A DNA stretch of 64,000 nucleotides from Allobosea sp. Leaf344 (GTDB taxonomy: Bacteria > Pseudomonadota > Alphaproteobacteria > Rhizobiales > Beijerinckiaceae), in the NCBI RefSeq assembly GCF_001426225.1, contig NZ_LMRT01000009.1, positions 115,256-179,255 on the forward strand. The letters are read 5' to 3'. The notes under the pieces are model-generated. The model was not told the origin of the DNA and ran no database searches. It saw only the letters and a program-made list of their open reading frames with translations. Both the position numbers and the translations under genes were made by a program. Of this stretch, positions 37,297-45,713 are shown in pieces. Position 1 is the stretch's first letter. Every line of letters begins with the position of its first letter.

Positions 37297-38493
37297 TCAG
37301 CCGGGCGGTACCGCGGCCGGCCCGGCCTCGCCTGCGAGCTGGAAACGCGCGAAGCGCTCCAGCTCCGCCTCGATCAGCCGCTTCGCCTCCGGCCTGTCTT
37401 GCCCCTCCAGCCATGTCCATTGCTGGATCAGGAGCCGACCCGCGGCGCGGTCGGCCTTGAGGTCGAGCACCGCGACGACCTCGTCCCCGATCAGGACCGG
37501 CAAGCCGAAATAGCCGAAGACCCGCTTCTCCCGCGGCAGATACGCCTCGAAGACGTGATCATAGCCGAAGAACAGCTTCAGCCGCCGGCGCTGGATGATC
37601 AGCGGATCGAAGGGCGAGAGGATATGGACGAGGCCGGTCTCGGCCGGGGACGTAGCGCCGGCGGCTTCGTCCAGCGTCTCTAGCCTCGCCCAATGCGGCT
37701 TCTCCGACCCCGCGATCGCCACCTGGCGCAGGAGCCGTTGCTTGACCCGTCTCGCGATCAGCTCGGCCACCGCCTTCTTGGCCGGCGCGTCGAGATGGCA
37801 GATCGAATCCAGGCTGACCACGCCCTGCGCCCGCAGGGCCCGATCGAGCTTATAGGCCACGACCTGCCGGTCGCTCGCCGGCGCCGGCCGCCTCTCCCAG
37901 CCGAAATGCCGGTCCATCAGCTCATAGGTCTTGAGCATGCCGGAGCGCGCCGAGATCACCAGCTCGCCATCGTAGAAGGCGCGCTCCAGCAGGCCTTTGG
38001 AGGGTTTCTTGCTGGCCCAGAGATGCGCCTTTTCGGTCAGCACGTCATCGTCGATGTCGCGGATGGTGAGCGCGCCGTTCCTGCGGATCCGGGCGAGGAG
38101 CTTGCGCGTCTCCTCGCGGCTGCCGACCGCCGACCAGCGCCTTGGCTCCAGCCGATGCGCCTTCATCGCCCCCATGAAATAGCGGATGTCGTCAATCGCG
38201 ACATAGGAGAGCGCATGCGTCCAGTATTCGAAGACGCTTTTGTCCAGCGACTGCGCCTGCTGCAGATCGGCGCGGGCATAGTCCGGGATGCGGCTGTAGA
38301 GAATATGGTGGTGGCAGCGCTCGATGACGTTGATCGTGTCGATCTGGACATAGCCGAGATGGGCGATCGCGGCCGCGACGGCGGCGGCCCCTGACCCGAA
38401 CGGCGCCGCCGTATCGAGCCGCTGCGCGCGCAGCCAGATCCGGCGGGCCTGCGGGAGCGAAAGGATCGGCGGCTTGCGGGGGGATGAGGCCAT
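37297..38493 (-). CDS. YcaQ/AlkX-like winged-helix DNA glycosylase
   Basis: A 398-residue protein of the HTH_42 (DUF1006) family. E. coli YcaQ (AlkX) unhooks interstrand DNA crosslinks. The catalytic-loop motif QID lies at residues 50-52 within YVQIDTINVIERCHHHILYSRIPDY. Winged-helix parts follow (ALTIRDIDDDVLTEK, GVVSLDSICHLDAP), and the C-terminus has VHILSPFDPLIIQRRRLKLFFGYDHVFEAYLPREKRVFGYFGLPVL, highly typical of the family. Its stop is 4 bp from mutT's stop, in convergent orientation. Both genes concern genome integrity, though this may be coincidence. Confidence 0.92.
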   Translation of the reverse strand: MASSPRKPPILSLPQARRIWLRAQRLDTAAPFGSGAAAVAAAIAHLGYVQIDTINVIERCHHHILYSRIPDYARADLQQAQSLDKSVFEYWTHALSYVAIDDIRYFMGAMKAHRLEPRRWSAVGSREETRKLLARIRRNGALTIRDIDDDVLTEKAHLWASKKPSKGLLERAFYDGELVISARSGMLKTYELMDRHFGWERRPAPASDRQVVAYKLDRALRAQGVVSLDSICHLDAPAKKAVAELIARRVKQRLLRQVAIAGSEKPHWARLETLDEAAGATSPAETGLVHILSPFDPLIIQRRRLKLFFGYDHVFEAYLPREKRVFGYFGLPVLIGDEVVAVLDLKADRAAGRLLIQQWTWLEGQDRPEAKRLIEAELERFARFQLAGEAGPAAVPPG

Positions 38494-38576
38494 GTCCCGA
38501 GGCTAGCCCGCGGCGGCGCGTGCCGGAAGCTGCGATCGCCGGCACCGCTGACAGGGGATGGCGGGAGTTCGCCGCC

Positions 38577-38864
38577 TCAGCTCGGTTCCGCCGCCAGCAC
38601 CGCCAGCAGGGCCTCCCCGCCGAGCTCGGCCATCGGCATCTGCGCCTTGTAGGCGCGCGTCTTCGCGCCCGGGTTCATCACCAGGATGACGGTCTCCGTC
38701 CCGGGACAGGAGGGGTCGGCGCAGAGGATCTCGTTGACGGCGATGGCGGCCTCGTCCGGCAGCCCGAGCCGGGCGCGAACCTCGGCCTTGATCCGGCTCG
38801 CATCGGCGGAGGCGGCGGCTTTCCGCTCCGCCCCGCCGCCCTTGCCGAACAGGCCGAGGCGCAT
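38577..38864 (-). CDS. Small conserved-looking protein with a two-cysteine motif, third gene of the CobW-WD40 unit
   Basis: A 95-residue protein that I cannot assign to a named family. A basic/Ala-rich N-terminus (LGLFGKGGGAERKAAASADA) is followed by ASRIKAEVRARLGLPDEAAIAVNEILCADPSCPGTETVILVM and TRAYKAQMPMAELGGEALLAVL. The motif CADPSCPG, with cysteines 5 apart (C-x4-C), could bind a metal or a redox partner. There is no signal peptide or membrane segment. Start ATG 38864 lies 2 bp after the WD40 stop, so it is coupled to the CobW-WD40 genes. A role in metal allocation is inferred from context only. Confidence 0.75.
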   Translation of the reverse strand: MRLGLFGKGGGAERKAAASADASRIKAEVRARLGLPDEAAIAVNEILCADPSCPGTETVILVMNPGAKTRAYKAQMPMAELGGEALLAVLAAEPS

Positions 38865-38866
38865 GC

Positions 38867-39877
38867 TCAGCCGGCCGGCACGGTCAGCACGCCGGCCGCG
38901 CCATCCTCGCAGCCGAAGGCGAGGCGCTTGCCGAGCCGGTCCCATGCGAAGGCGGTGATGCCGCTGCCGCGCTGCGCCGGCCGCACCAGCAATTCGGAGG
39001 CGTCGGTCAGCCGGATCAGCAGGATGCAGCCATCGTCGAAGCCGACCGCGAGCACCAGCGCCTTGGGATGGAAGGCGACCCGCGTCACCTTGGCATGGCG
39101 GGCCCCGCATTCCCGCGGCGCCTTGCCGCTCGGCCCCTCTCCCTGGAAGGGCCAGACGATCGCCGCATCGGCCCCGCTCGAGGCGAGCCACAGCCCGTCA
39201 TGCGACCAGGACAGCGACCGCGGCTTCGCCGGATAGCCGGTCATCCGCATATGCGTCGGCTTGTCGCCGAGCCGCCAGCCATGCAGCGCGTTCTCCTGCA
39301 TCGAGGAGACGACGAAGCGCCCATCCGGCGACCAGACCACGTCGAGATGCGAACCGGCCCAATCCAGCAGCTCCGGCTTGGCCTCGGTGTTGGGATACCA
39401 CAGCGCCACGCGGTTGAGCTGGGCGATGGCGAGGCGATAGCCCTTGGGCGCGAAGGCCAGGCCTTGCGGCGTGGTGGCGACGTCGAGAGACTTCACCCGC
39501 CCCTTGTCGTCGCGCGCATGCACGCTGCGGCCGGTGTTCCAGGCCAGGCTGCCCGAGGCCGAGAGCGTGACGCTGTCCACCCAGCGCCGCTTCGGATCCC
39601 GCGCGATCTCCTGAGGCTCGCCGCTGCCCGACCAGGACATGACGCGGCCGTCATCGCCGCCGGTCACGATGGAGGCGCCGTCGCTGCAGGCGCAGAGCAG
39701 GCCGCCGCCATGCATGGCGACCTCTCCGGTCTCGCCATCCTGCCAGCTCAGCAGCCGGCCATCGGCCAAAGCCAGCACGAGGCCCTGCTTCAGCCAATGG
39801 GCTGCTACGACATGGGCTTCGGCCGCGATGGCGGTGACGTGCTCGCGCAGCGAGACGGGTTTGCTCGGTGTGTCCAT
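38867..39877 (-). CDS. Cytoplasmic WD40 beta-propeller protein
   Basis: A 336-residue protein made of WD40-like repeats. Blades are visible as LVLALADGRLLSW, SIVTGGDDGRVMSWSGSG, LAFAPKGYRLAIAQLNRVALWYP, DVVWSPDGRFVVSSMQENALHGWRLGD, LSWSHDGLWLASSGADAAIVWPF, VAFHPKALVLAVGFDDGCILLIRL and FAWDRLGKRLAFGCEDGAAGVL, about seven in all. There is no signal peptide, so it differs from the periplasmic propeller AztD linked to some zinc importers. Start is 14 bp after the CobW stop. It is probably a scaffold for the GTPase; the partner is unproven. Confidence 0.85.
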   Translation of the reverse strand: MDTPSKPVSLREHVTAIAAEAHVVAAHWLKQGLVLALADGRLLSWQDGETGEVAMHGGGLLCACSDGASIVTGGDDGRVMSWSGSGEPQEIARDPKRRWVDSVTLSASGSLAWNTGRSVHARDDKGRVKSLDVATTPQGLAFAPKGYRLAIAQLNRVALWYPNTEAKPELLDWAGSHLDVVWSPDGRFVVSSMQENALHGWRLGDKPTHMRMTGYPAKPRSLSWSHDGLWLASSGADAAIVWPFQGEGPSGKAPRECGARHAKVTRVAFHPKALVLAVGFDDGCILLIRLTDASELLVRPAQRGSGITAFAWDRLGKRLAFGCEDGAAGVLTVPAG

Positions 39878-39891
39878 CGGCCCGGTCTAGC

Positions 39892-40854
39892 TCAGGCGGC
39901 GCAGGCCAGGAAGCCCTTGCGCAGCTCCGCCTCGTCGAGATCGCGCCCGATGAAGACCAGCCGCGACTGGCGCTGCTCGTCCGGCAGCCAGTCGCGCTGC
40001 AGATCGCCGTCGAGGATCATGTGCACGCCCTGGAAGACGAAGCGCCGCGGCTCGCCCTTGAAGGCGAGAATGCCCTTGGAGCGCAGGATGTTGGGGCCCT
40101 GCGCCTGGCTGATGTCGTTGATCCAGGGCATGAACTTCTCGGGATCGACATCCCCCGGGATGGTGAAGGACATCGAGCGGACGGCATCGGAATGATGGTG
40201 GTGATGCCCTGACTCCAGGAAGTCCGGCTCGATGTCGAGGATCCGGTCGAGATCGAAGGCGTTCCGGTCGAGCAGCGCCGAGATCGGCACGTCGCAGCGC
40301 TGCGTCCTGTGCAGCTTGGCATAGGGGTTGATGGCGCGGATCGCGGCCTCGACCTCCGCCAGCTCCTCCGGCGTCACCAGATCGGTCTTGTTGAGGATGA
40401 TGACGTCGGCGAAGGCGATCTGGTTCTTCGCCTCCGGCGCATCCTTCAGCCGCTCGCGCAGCCATTTTGCGTCGGTGACCGTGACCACGGCGTCGAGCTT
40501 GGTCGCGTCGCCGACATCCTGGTCGACGAAGAAGGTCTGCGCCACCGGAGCGGGATCGGCCAGCCCCGTGGTCTCGACGATGATCGCGTCGAACTTGCCC
40601 TTGCGCTTCATCAGCCCGTCGAGGATGCGGATGAGATCGCCGCGGACCGTGCAGCAGATGCAGCCATTATTCATCTCGAAGACTTCCTCGTCGGCGCCGA
40701 CGACGAGTTCGTTGTCGATGCCGACCTCGCCGAACTCATTGACGATGACGGCGAATTTCTTGCCGTGATCCTCGGTGAGGATGCGGTTCAGCAGGGTGGT
40801 CTTGCCGGCGCCGAGATAGCCGGTGAGCACGGTGACGGGGATCTTTTCGGGCAT
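39892..40854 (-). CDS. CobW-family GTP-binding metallochaperone (COG0523)
   Basis: A 320-residue G3E GTPase. Walker [11 protein letters not shown] is at residues 11-20. The metal site CICC at 65-68 sits in [12 protein letters not shown], the switch region has [13 protein letters not shown], and NKTD gives guanine specificity. A run of five histidines at 217-221 is typical of zinc COG0523 proteins. The C-terminal CobW domain contains [13 protein letters not shown] and [10 protein letters not shown]. Relatives ZNG1 and ZigA deliver zinc to client enzymes. Placement directly after a zinc-type ABC importer supports zinc rather than cobalt. First of three coupled genes. Confidence 0.93.
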   Translation of the reverse strand: MPEKIPVTVLTGYLGAGKTTLLNRILTEDHGKKFAVIVNEFGEVGIDNELVVGADEEVFEMNNGCICCTVRGDLIRILDGLMKRKGKFDAIIVETTGLADPAPVAQTFFVDQDVGDATKLDAVVTVTDAKWLRERLKDAPEAKNQIAFADVIILNKTDLVTPEELAEVEAAIRAINPYAKLHRTQRCDVPISALLDRNAFDLDRILDIEPDFLESGHHHHHSDAVRSMSFTIPGDVDPEKFMPWINDISQAQGPNILRSKGILAFKGEPRRFVFQGVHMILDGDLQRDWLPDEQRQSRLVFIGRDLDEAELRKGFLACAA

Positions 40855-40983
40855 GGTGCGACCTGGTTGGTGAGGGGCCGGCGGCCGGCAGTCTCGCGAT
40901 CGGCGCCGGAACGCAACGTCTCCGCCAGCCGGAGCAGCCCAGGGCTGCGCCGGTGACGGAGCTGTTGGTTCCGACGGGCCGCG

Positions 40984-41919
40984 TCAGGCCGGGCCGGCGC
41001 CGAGCGCCTTTTCGATCTGGCTTATATTGTGTTTCATCATCGCGATGTAAGTCCCGGCCGGGCCGTCGGCGGCGGAGAGCGCGTCGGAATAGAGCCGCCC
41101 CCCAATCCTGGCGCCGCTCTCGCGGGCGATCTGCTCCACGAGGCGCGGATTGGTGACGTTCTCCAGGAAGACGGCCGGGATCTTCTGCGCCTTGATCTGG
41201 CGGATGATGCGGCCGACATCCTTTGCCGAGGCCTCGGCCTCGGTGGAGACGCCCTGCGGCGCGATGAAGGCGACGCCATAGGCCTTCACGAAATAGCCGA
41301 AAGCGTCATGCGAGGTGATGGCCTTGCGCCGCTCGGCCGGAATCCGCGCCACCGCCGCCTTGACCTCGGCCTCCAGCGCATCGAGCTTCGCCAGATAGGC
41401 GGTGGCATTGGCGGTGAACAGCGCCTGGCTCGCCGGCTCGGCCTGGCTGAGCGCGTCCCGGATATTGGCGACGTAGATCCTGGCATTGGCGACGCTCTGC
41501 CAGGCATGCGGATCCTCGTGGCCATGGTCATGGCCGTGCTTGCCGTCCTTGTCGTGGCCGTCTTCGGCGAGCGTCTGCGGCGTGATGCCCTTGGTCGCCA
41601 CCACGACCGGCGCCTTCGCCCCGGAGGATTTGACGAGCCGGGTCATCCAGCCCTCGAATTTCAGCCCGTTGATGATGATCAGCCCGGCGCCGGCCATGGC
41701 CTTCGCATCGGCCGGGGTCGGCGAATAGACATGGGCGTCGCCATCGGCACCGACCAGCGTCGTCACCGAGACCCGCTCGCCACCGACCTGCTTCACGAAA
41801 TCGCCGAGGATGGAAAAGCTGGCGACCACCCGGAGCGGCTCCTGCGCGAAGGCGAGCGGCGACCAGGCCAGGACCAGGCCGGAGACGGCTCCGGCCAGAA
41901 AAATGCGACGATCGATCAT
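40984..41919 (-). CDS. Zinc/manganese-type ABC substrate-binding protein (ZnuA/AztC cluster A-I family)
   Basis: A 311-residue periplasmic metal receptor. The signal RRIFLAGAVSGLVLAWSPLAFA ends near residue 25. The mature protein begins LRVVASFSILGDFVKQVGGERV. Likely ligands are His63 in GDAHVYSPTP, the histidine in DPHAW (residues 136-140), a later His in TSHDAFGYF, and Asp near the C-terminus. A flexible His/Asp loop spans residues 121-134 (GHDKDGKHGHDHGH), the zinc-capture loop of ZnuA/AztC. Start ATG 41919 places the signal correctly; the upstream frame belongs to the permease region. Zinc is favoured by the loop; manganese is not excluded. Confidence 0.93.
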   Translation of the reverse strand: MIDRRIFLAGAVSGLVLAWSPLAFAQEPLRVVASFSILGDFVKQVGGERVSVTTLVGADGDAHVYSPTPADAKAMAGAGLIIINGLKFEGWMTRLVKSSGAKAPVVVATKGITPQTLAEDGHDKDGKHGHDHGHEDPHAWQSVANARIYVANIRDALSQAEPASQALFTANATAYLAKLDALEAEVKAAVARIPAERRKAITSHDAFGYFVKAYGVAFIAPQGVSTEAEASAKDVGRIIRQIKAQKIPAVFLENVTNPRLVEQIARESGARIGGRLYSDALSAADGPAGTYIAMMKHNISQIEKALGAGPA

Positions 41920-41942
41920 GGAAGCTCTCGCAGAGATGAAAC

Positions 41943-41953
41943 GATATAACATC
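41943..41953. promoter_or_regulatory. Zur-like half site upstream of the metal-binding-protein gene
   Basis: GATATAACATC (reverse GATGTTATATC) lies 24 bp upstream of the binding-protein start, at the 3' end of the permease gene. It resembles one side of alphaproteobacterial Zur operators (GATGTTATAACATC-like), and shares GATGT and TATATC with the element at 43783. Prediction only. Confidence 0.3.
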
Positions 41954-41954
41954 A

Positions 41955-42830
41955 CTACCGTTGAAGATGCGGCCTGCGCAAGAGCTGTCTCGCGAGGCCG
42001 CCCTGCGAGCCGAACAGCAGCGAGCCGAGATAGAGACATCCCGCGCAGAGGATGATGGCGGGACCCGCCGGCAGGCTGCTTCCCCCGGCATAGGACAGGA
42101 CCAGCCCGGCATAGCCGGCGACCATGCCGAGACCGCTCGCCAGCAGCAGCAGCCTGGTGATGTCGGCCGTCCAGAACCGGGCCGCGGCCGCCGGCAGCAT
42201 CATCAGCCCCACCGCCAGCAAGGTCCCCAGCGCGTGGAAGCCCGCGACGAGGTTGAGCACGACCAGCCCGAGAAAGCCGAGATGCACGAAGCCGCCAGAG
42301 CGGCTGACGGAGCGCAGGAAGCCGGGATCGACGCATTCCAGCACCAGCGGCCGGTACATCGCGGCGAGCGTCAGCAGGGTGACGCTGGCCACGCTGGCGA
42401 GCAGCAGGAGCACCTCGTCGTCCAGCGCCAGGACATTGCCGAACAATACGTGGAACAGGTCGATGGCCGAGCCGCGCAGCGAGACGATGGTGACGCCGAG
42501 CGCGAGCGAGATCAGGTAGAAGGCCGCCAGCGAGGCATCCTCCTTCATCACCGTCAGCCGCGCCACCGCCCCGGCCGCGAGCGCGACCGCGAAGCCCGCG
42601 ACGAGCCCGCCCAGGGTCATCGCCGGCAGCGAGAGGCCCGCCACGAGATAGCCGATCGCCGCGCCGGGCAGGATCGCATGCGCCATGGCGTCGCCCGTCA
42701 GGCTCATCCGGCGCAGCATCAGGAAGACGCCTATGGGCGCCCCCGACACGGCCAGCGCCAGGATCCCGACCAGGGCCCGGCGCATGAATTCGAATTCGGC
42801 GAAAGGGCCGATGAACAGATCGTACAGCAT
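41955..42830 (-). CDS. Metal ABC transporter permease (ZnuB/AztB family)
   Basis: A 291-residue inner-membrane protein with about eight to nine hydrophobic segments. Family marks are FMRRALVGILALAVSGAPIGVFLMLRRMSLTGDAMAHAILPGAAIGYLVAG, typical of zinc/manganese permeases with the coupling segment, and later ALGTLLAVGLMMLPAAAARFWTADI. The start is ATG 42830 (MLYDLFIGPFAEFEFMRRALVG), 19 bp after the ATPase stop; the longer frame is Pro/Ala-rich. It works with the adjacent ATPase and periplasmic receptor. Confidence 0.92.
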   Translation of the reverse strand: MLYDLFIGPFAEFEFMRRALVGILALAVSGAPIGVFLMLRRMSLTGDAMAHAILPGAAIGYLVAGLSLPAMTLGGLVAGFAVALAAGAVARLTVMKEDASLAAFYLISLALGVTIVSLRGSAIDLFHVLFGNVLALDDEVLLLLASVASVTLLTLAAMYRPLVLECVDPGFLRSVSRSGGFVHLGFLGLVVLNLVAGFHALGTLLAVGLMMLPAAAARFWTADITRLLLLASGLGMVAGYAGLVLSYAGGSSLPAGPAIILCAGCLYLGSLLFGSQGGLARQLLRRPHLQR

Positions 42831-42849
42831 CGGCGGGGACGGGAGCCCG

Positions 42850-43587
42850 TCAGGCGGCGCTGCGTTCGCAGGCGCCGGCATGGCTGTCGAAAGCCTCGAC
42901 CATGCGCCGCGCCGCGAGCAGATTGGCGGGGGTCAGAACCTCCGCCGTAGCGCCCCAGGCCACCGTCTCGCGCGCCAGCAGCAGCGTCTGCGGGAAGGCG
43001 CGGCGCACGGTTTCGATATCGTGCAGCACGGCGACCACCGTGCGCGCCTCGCCATGCCAGCGCTGCACCAGCGCCAGCAGATCGGCCGTGGTGCGGGCAT
43101 CGATCGCGGTGAAGGGCTCGTCCAGCAGGATGATGTCGGCGTCCTGCAGCAGCAGCCGCGCGAACAGCACGCGCTGCATCTGCCCGCCCGACAGGGCGCC
43201 GATCGGCCGGCGCTCGAAGCCGGTGAGCCCGACCGCAGCGATGGCGGCCTCGACCTTGGCCCGCGCTCCCGGGCCGATGCGGCCGAAAATCCCGGCCGAG
43301 CCCCAGAGCCCCATCGCGACGAGATCATAGACATGGATCGGGAAGGAGCGGTCGAGATCGGCCGATTGCGGCAGATAGGCCAGCCGCTTGCCGCGCGCCA
43401 GCGTCAGCGCGCCGCCGAGCGGGGAGAGCGCTCCCGCGATGCCCTTGAGCAGGGTCGATTTCCCGGCGCCGTTGGGACCGACGATGGCGGTCAGGCTGCC
43501 AGCGGCGATCTCGCCCGAGAGATGATGCACCGCCGGGTGGCGATCATAGCCGAGCGTCAGATCGTCGAGGCGGATGGCTGCGGACAC
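42850..43587 (-). CDS. Metal ABC transporter ATP-binding protein (ZnuC/AztA family)
   Basis: A 245-residue ATPase with IRLDDLTLGYDRHPAVHHLSGEI, Walker A GPNGAGKST near residue 38, the Q-loop LAYLPQSADLDRSFPIHVYDLVAMGLW (typical of metal importers), the signature LSGGQMQRVLFARLL, and Walker B IILLDEPFTAID with H-loop VLHDIETV. Start ATG 43587 follows a 29-bp gap after a 52-residue His-rich membrane protein gene. Confidence 0.94.
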   Translation of the reverse strand: MSAAIRLDDLTLGYDRHPAVHHLSGEIAAGSLTAIVGPNGAGKSTLLKGIAGALSPLGGALTLARGKRLAYLPQSADLDRSFPIHVYDLVAMGLWGSAGIFGRIGPGARAKVEAAIAAVGLTGFERRPIGALSGGQMQRVLFARLLLQDADIILLDEPFTAIDARTTADLLALVQRWHGEARTVVAVLHDIETVRRAFPQTLLLARETVAWGATAEVLTPANLLAARRMVEAFDSHAGACERSAA

Positions 43588-43616
43588 GAATAATTCTTTC
43601 TGCCGAAACGGGCGGA

Positions 43617-43775
43617 TTACCAGATCACCAGCAGCGTCGCCGCCCAGACCAGCCCGGCGATCGCGCCGGCGATGGCGAGACGCTGCCCGGCCGAGAGCCG
43701 CAGCAGCGACCAGCCCGGTTCCACCGCCACGGCGCGGTGAGCAGGGGCATGGGTATGGGCGTGCGGCTGGCTCAT
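43617..43775 (-). CDS. Small His-rich single-pass membrane protein at the head of the metal importer operon
   Basis: A 52-residue protein found by reading the sequence directly. It starts MSQPHAHTHAPAHRAVAVEP, with five of the first thirteen residues histidine, continues WSLLRLSAGQRLAIAGAIAGLVWAATLLVIW, and ends with a predicted membrane helix. The stop is TAA at 43617-43619. The frame is intact and sits in register before the ATPase gene with a 29-bp gap. The His-rich cytoplasmic or periplasmic face could bind zinc next to the importer. No family is recognised. No strong ribosome-binding site was seen, so translation might be weak. Confidence 0.65.
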   Translation of the reverse strand: MSQPHAHTHAPAHRAVAVEPGWSLLRLSAGQRLAIAGAIAGLVWAATLLVIW

Positions 43776-43782
43776 CGGCTAT

Positions 43783-43798
43783 GATATAGTGTTACATC
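43783..43798. promoter_or_regulatory. Imperfect palindrome (possible Zur operator) before the metal importer operon
   Basis: GATATAGTGTTACATC (reverse GATGTAACACTATATC) is an imperfect palindrome with outer GAT/ATC and TA/TA symmetry, AT-rich in a GC-rich setting and only 7 bp upstream of the first ATG. Position and AT content fit a Zur-type repressor site. The match to known Zur boxes is partial. Confidence 0.4.
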
Positions 43799-43873
43799 GG
43801 GCCGCCGGCAAGTCGGCCGCGCGACGACACGGTGGATGAAACCAGCCGGCGCTCTCCCCGCCGCCGGACCGGC

Positions 43874-45493
43874 TCAGAAGGGCTGGTACTGATACAGCCA
43901 GGTCTCGGTCAGGATCCTTTCCCCGAGCCGCAGGAAGCAGCGCAGCTCCACCGGCTCGGCGCCCTCGGCCGTCAGGTCGAACTGCGCCCGCCAATCGCCG
44001 GGCACGTCATTGGGCACGGCTTCCGAGAAGACATAGGAGAAGCTGCCGCGGGAGGCCGAGAGCACGACCTCGGGCTTCACGCCGAACGGGATCGATTCCA
44101 GCCCCGGGCCCTTGAACTCGACCAGGAATTTGCGCACCCCCCGCGGCCGCGGCGTCCCCGGCTGCCCGCCATTGCCCAGCCGCGTCCCGACCACCCGGCC
44201 GAGCGGGCTCGGAAAGGGCTCGTCCGCCAGCCAATGCAGCTTGTAGCGGAAGGCATAGGAGGCGCCGGCCTTCGCCGGGCCGTCGGGCACCCACATCGCC
44301 ACGATGTTGTCGTGGATCTCGTCATCGGTGGGGATCTCGATCAGCTGGACCGCCCCCCTGCCCCAATTCCCGACCGTCTCGACCCAGAGGCTCGGCCGGC
44401 GCTCATAGAAGACGCCGTCGAGATAATGCCCGATCTCGCGGTCGCGCTGCATCAGGCCGAAGCCGCGCGGATTCTCGTCCATGAAGGCGGAGGCGACGGT
44501 GCGCGCCGGGTTGTTCAGCGGCCGCCAGGCCCGCTCGCCCGTGCCGGTCCACAGCGCCAGCCCGTCGGAATCATGGACCTCCGGGCGCCAGTCGATCCCG
44601 GTCGGCTTCACCGTCTCGGAGTACCAGTACATCGAGGTCAAAGGCGCGATCCCCAGCCGCGCGACGTCGTTGCGCAGGTGGATCTCCTGCTCGATCTCCA
44701 TGGTCACGCCCTTGGCGCGGTGCATCCGGAATCGGAAGGCGCCCGCGACGCTCGGCCCCGAGAGCAGCGCATAGACGATCACGTATTCTGAGGCTGATTC
44801 CGGCGTCTCCAGCCAGATATGGGTGAAATCGGGGAACTCCTCCGGCTTGCCGGCCACGGCCGGGTCGATCGCCAGCCCGCGCGCCGAGAGCCCGTATTGG
44901 TAGAGCTCGCCGATCGCCCGGAAATAGGAGGCGCCGAGGAACGCCACCCAATCGTTCTTCTTCCAGTCCAGCCGCTCGCCCTTGCGGCCGGGATGGCCGG
45001 AACGGCTCTCCTGGAAGCGGAAGCCGGCGAAGCCCGCCCCGGAAGGCAGCTCATGCGCCGGGGAATCCGCCGGCATCTCGAAATAGCTCTCGTCATAGAT
45101 GATCTCGCGCGCCTGCCCGCCGGCGAGGACATGCATGCGCACCGGCTTCTGGAAATAGCGGCCGAGATGGAAGAAGGTCACGGGCCAGGGCGAAGGCCCC
45201 TCGGCCCAGAGCGCCATTTCCGGCTTGAACCTGATCTTGCCATGCGCGTCATAGTCGATGCGCTCGAGGATATCCGGCCGCGGGGCCGGCGGCGGCGTGT
45301 AGGGCGCGGCGGCCATCGCCTTGGCGCGCGCCTTCAGCGCCGCGAAATCGAAGGCCTCGGCGCCGGACAGCTTCAGCCCCTGCTGGGCCAGCGCCTCCGG
45401 AGAAAAGCCCAGAGCCGCCAGGGTCGCGGTCGCGCCCGCGCTGGCGAGCAGCATGCGACGGTCGAGGATCGGGGGCTTCGGTCTGGAGGACAT
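43874..45493 (-). CDS. Glucan biosynthesis protein G/D (OpgG/OpgD, MdoG family)
   Basis: A 539-residue periplasmic protein for osmoregulated periplasmic glucan synthesis. The N-terminus RRMLLASAGATATLAALGF has a twin-arginine start, as in Tat-exported OpgD. The MdoG domain follows: FDFAALKARAKAMAAAPY, YDAHGKIRFKPEMALW, FFHLGRYFQKPVRMHVL, GFAGFRF, WVAFLGASYFRAIGELYQYGLSARGLAID, MYWYSETVKP and WRPEVHDSDGL. The length matches. No opgH glucosyltransferase is adjacent. It is divergent from the TAXI-TRAP operon. Confidence 0.93.
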   Translation of the reverse strand: MSSRPKPPILDRRMLLASAGATATLAALGFSPEALAQQGLKLSGAEAFDFAALKARAKAMAAAPYTPPPAPRPDILERIDYDAHGKIRFKPEMALWAEGPSPWPVTFFHLGRYFQKPVRMHVLAGGQAREIIYDESYFEMPADSPAHELPSGAGFAGFRFQESRSGHPGRKGERLDWKKNDWVAFLGASYFRAIGELYQYGLSARGLAIDPAVAGKPEEFPDFTHIWLETPESASEYVIVYALLSGPSVAGAFRFRMHRAKGVTMEIEQEIHLRNDVARLGIAPLTSMYWYSETVKPTGIDWRPEVHDSDGLALWTGTGERAWRPLNNPARTVASAFMDENPRGFGLMQRDREIGHYLDGVFYERRPSLWVETVGNWGRGAVQLIEIPTDDEIHDNIVAMWVPDGPAKAGASYAFRYKLHWLADEPFPSPLGRVVGTRLGNGGQPGTPRPRGVRKFLVEFKGPGLESIPFGVKPEVVLSASRGSFSYVFSEAVPNDVPGDWRAQFDLTAEGAEPVELRCFLRLGERILTETWLYQYQPF

Positions 45494-45713
45494 GGCGGCG
45501 GTGTTCTCGGCGACGGAGGATGACTCAGGGCTACCCTGTCAATTCGGCAAGGGCAATCTGCCGCTTCGCTCCACACCAAAATCATGGCCAAAACACGCGA
45601 AGCCATGGGCGATTTTTTGCCCCGCGCGGCGCAGGGCTTCCCATGCGGGCGATCCCTGCTCTAGAACGGGGGTAACGCAGCCATCCGTGCTGCACTGACC
45701 TATGGGAGGTTCC

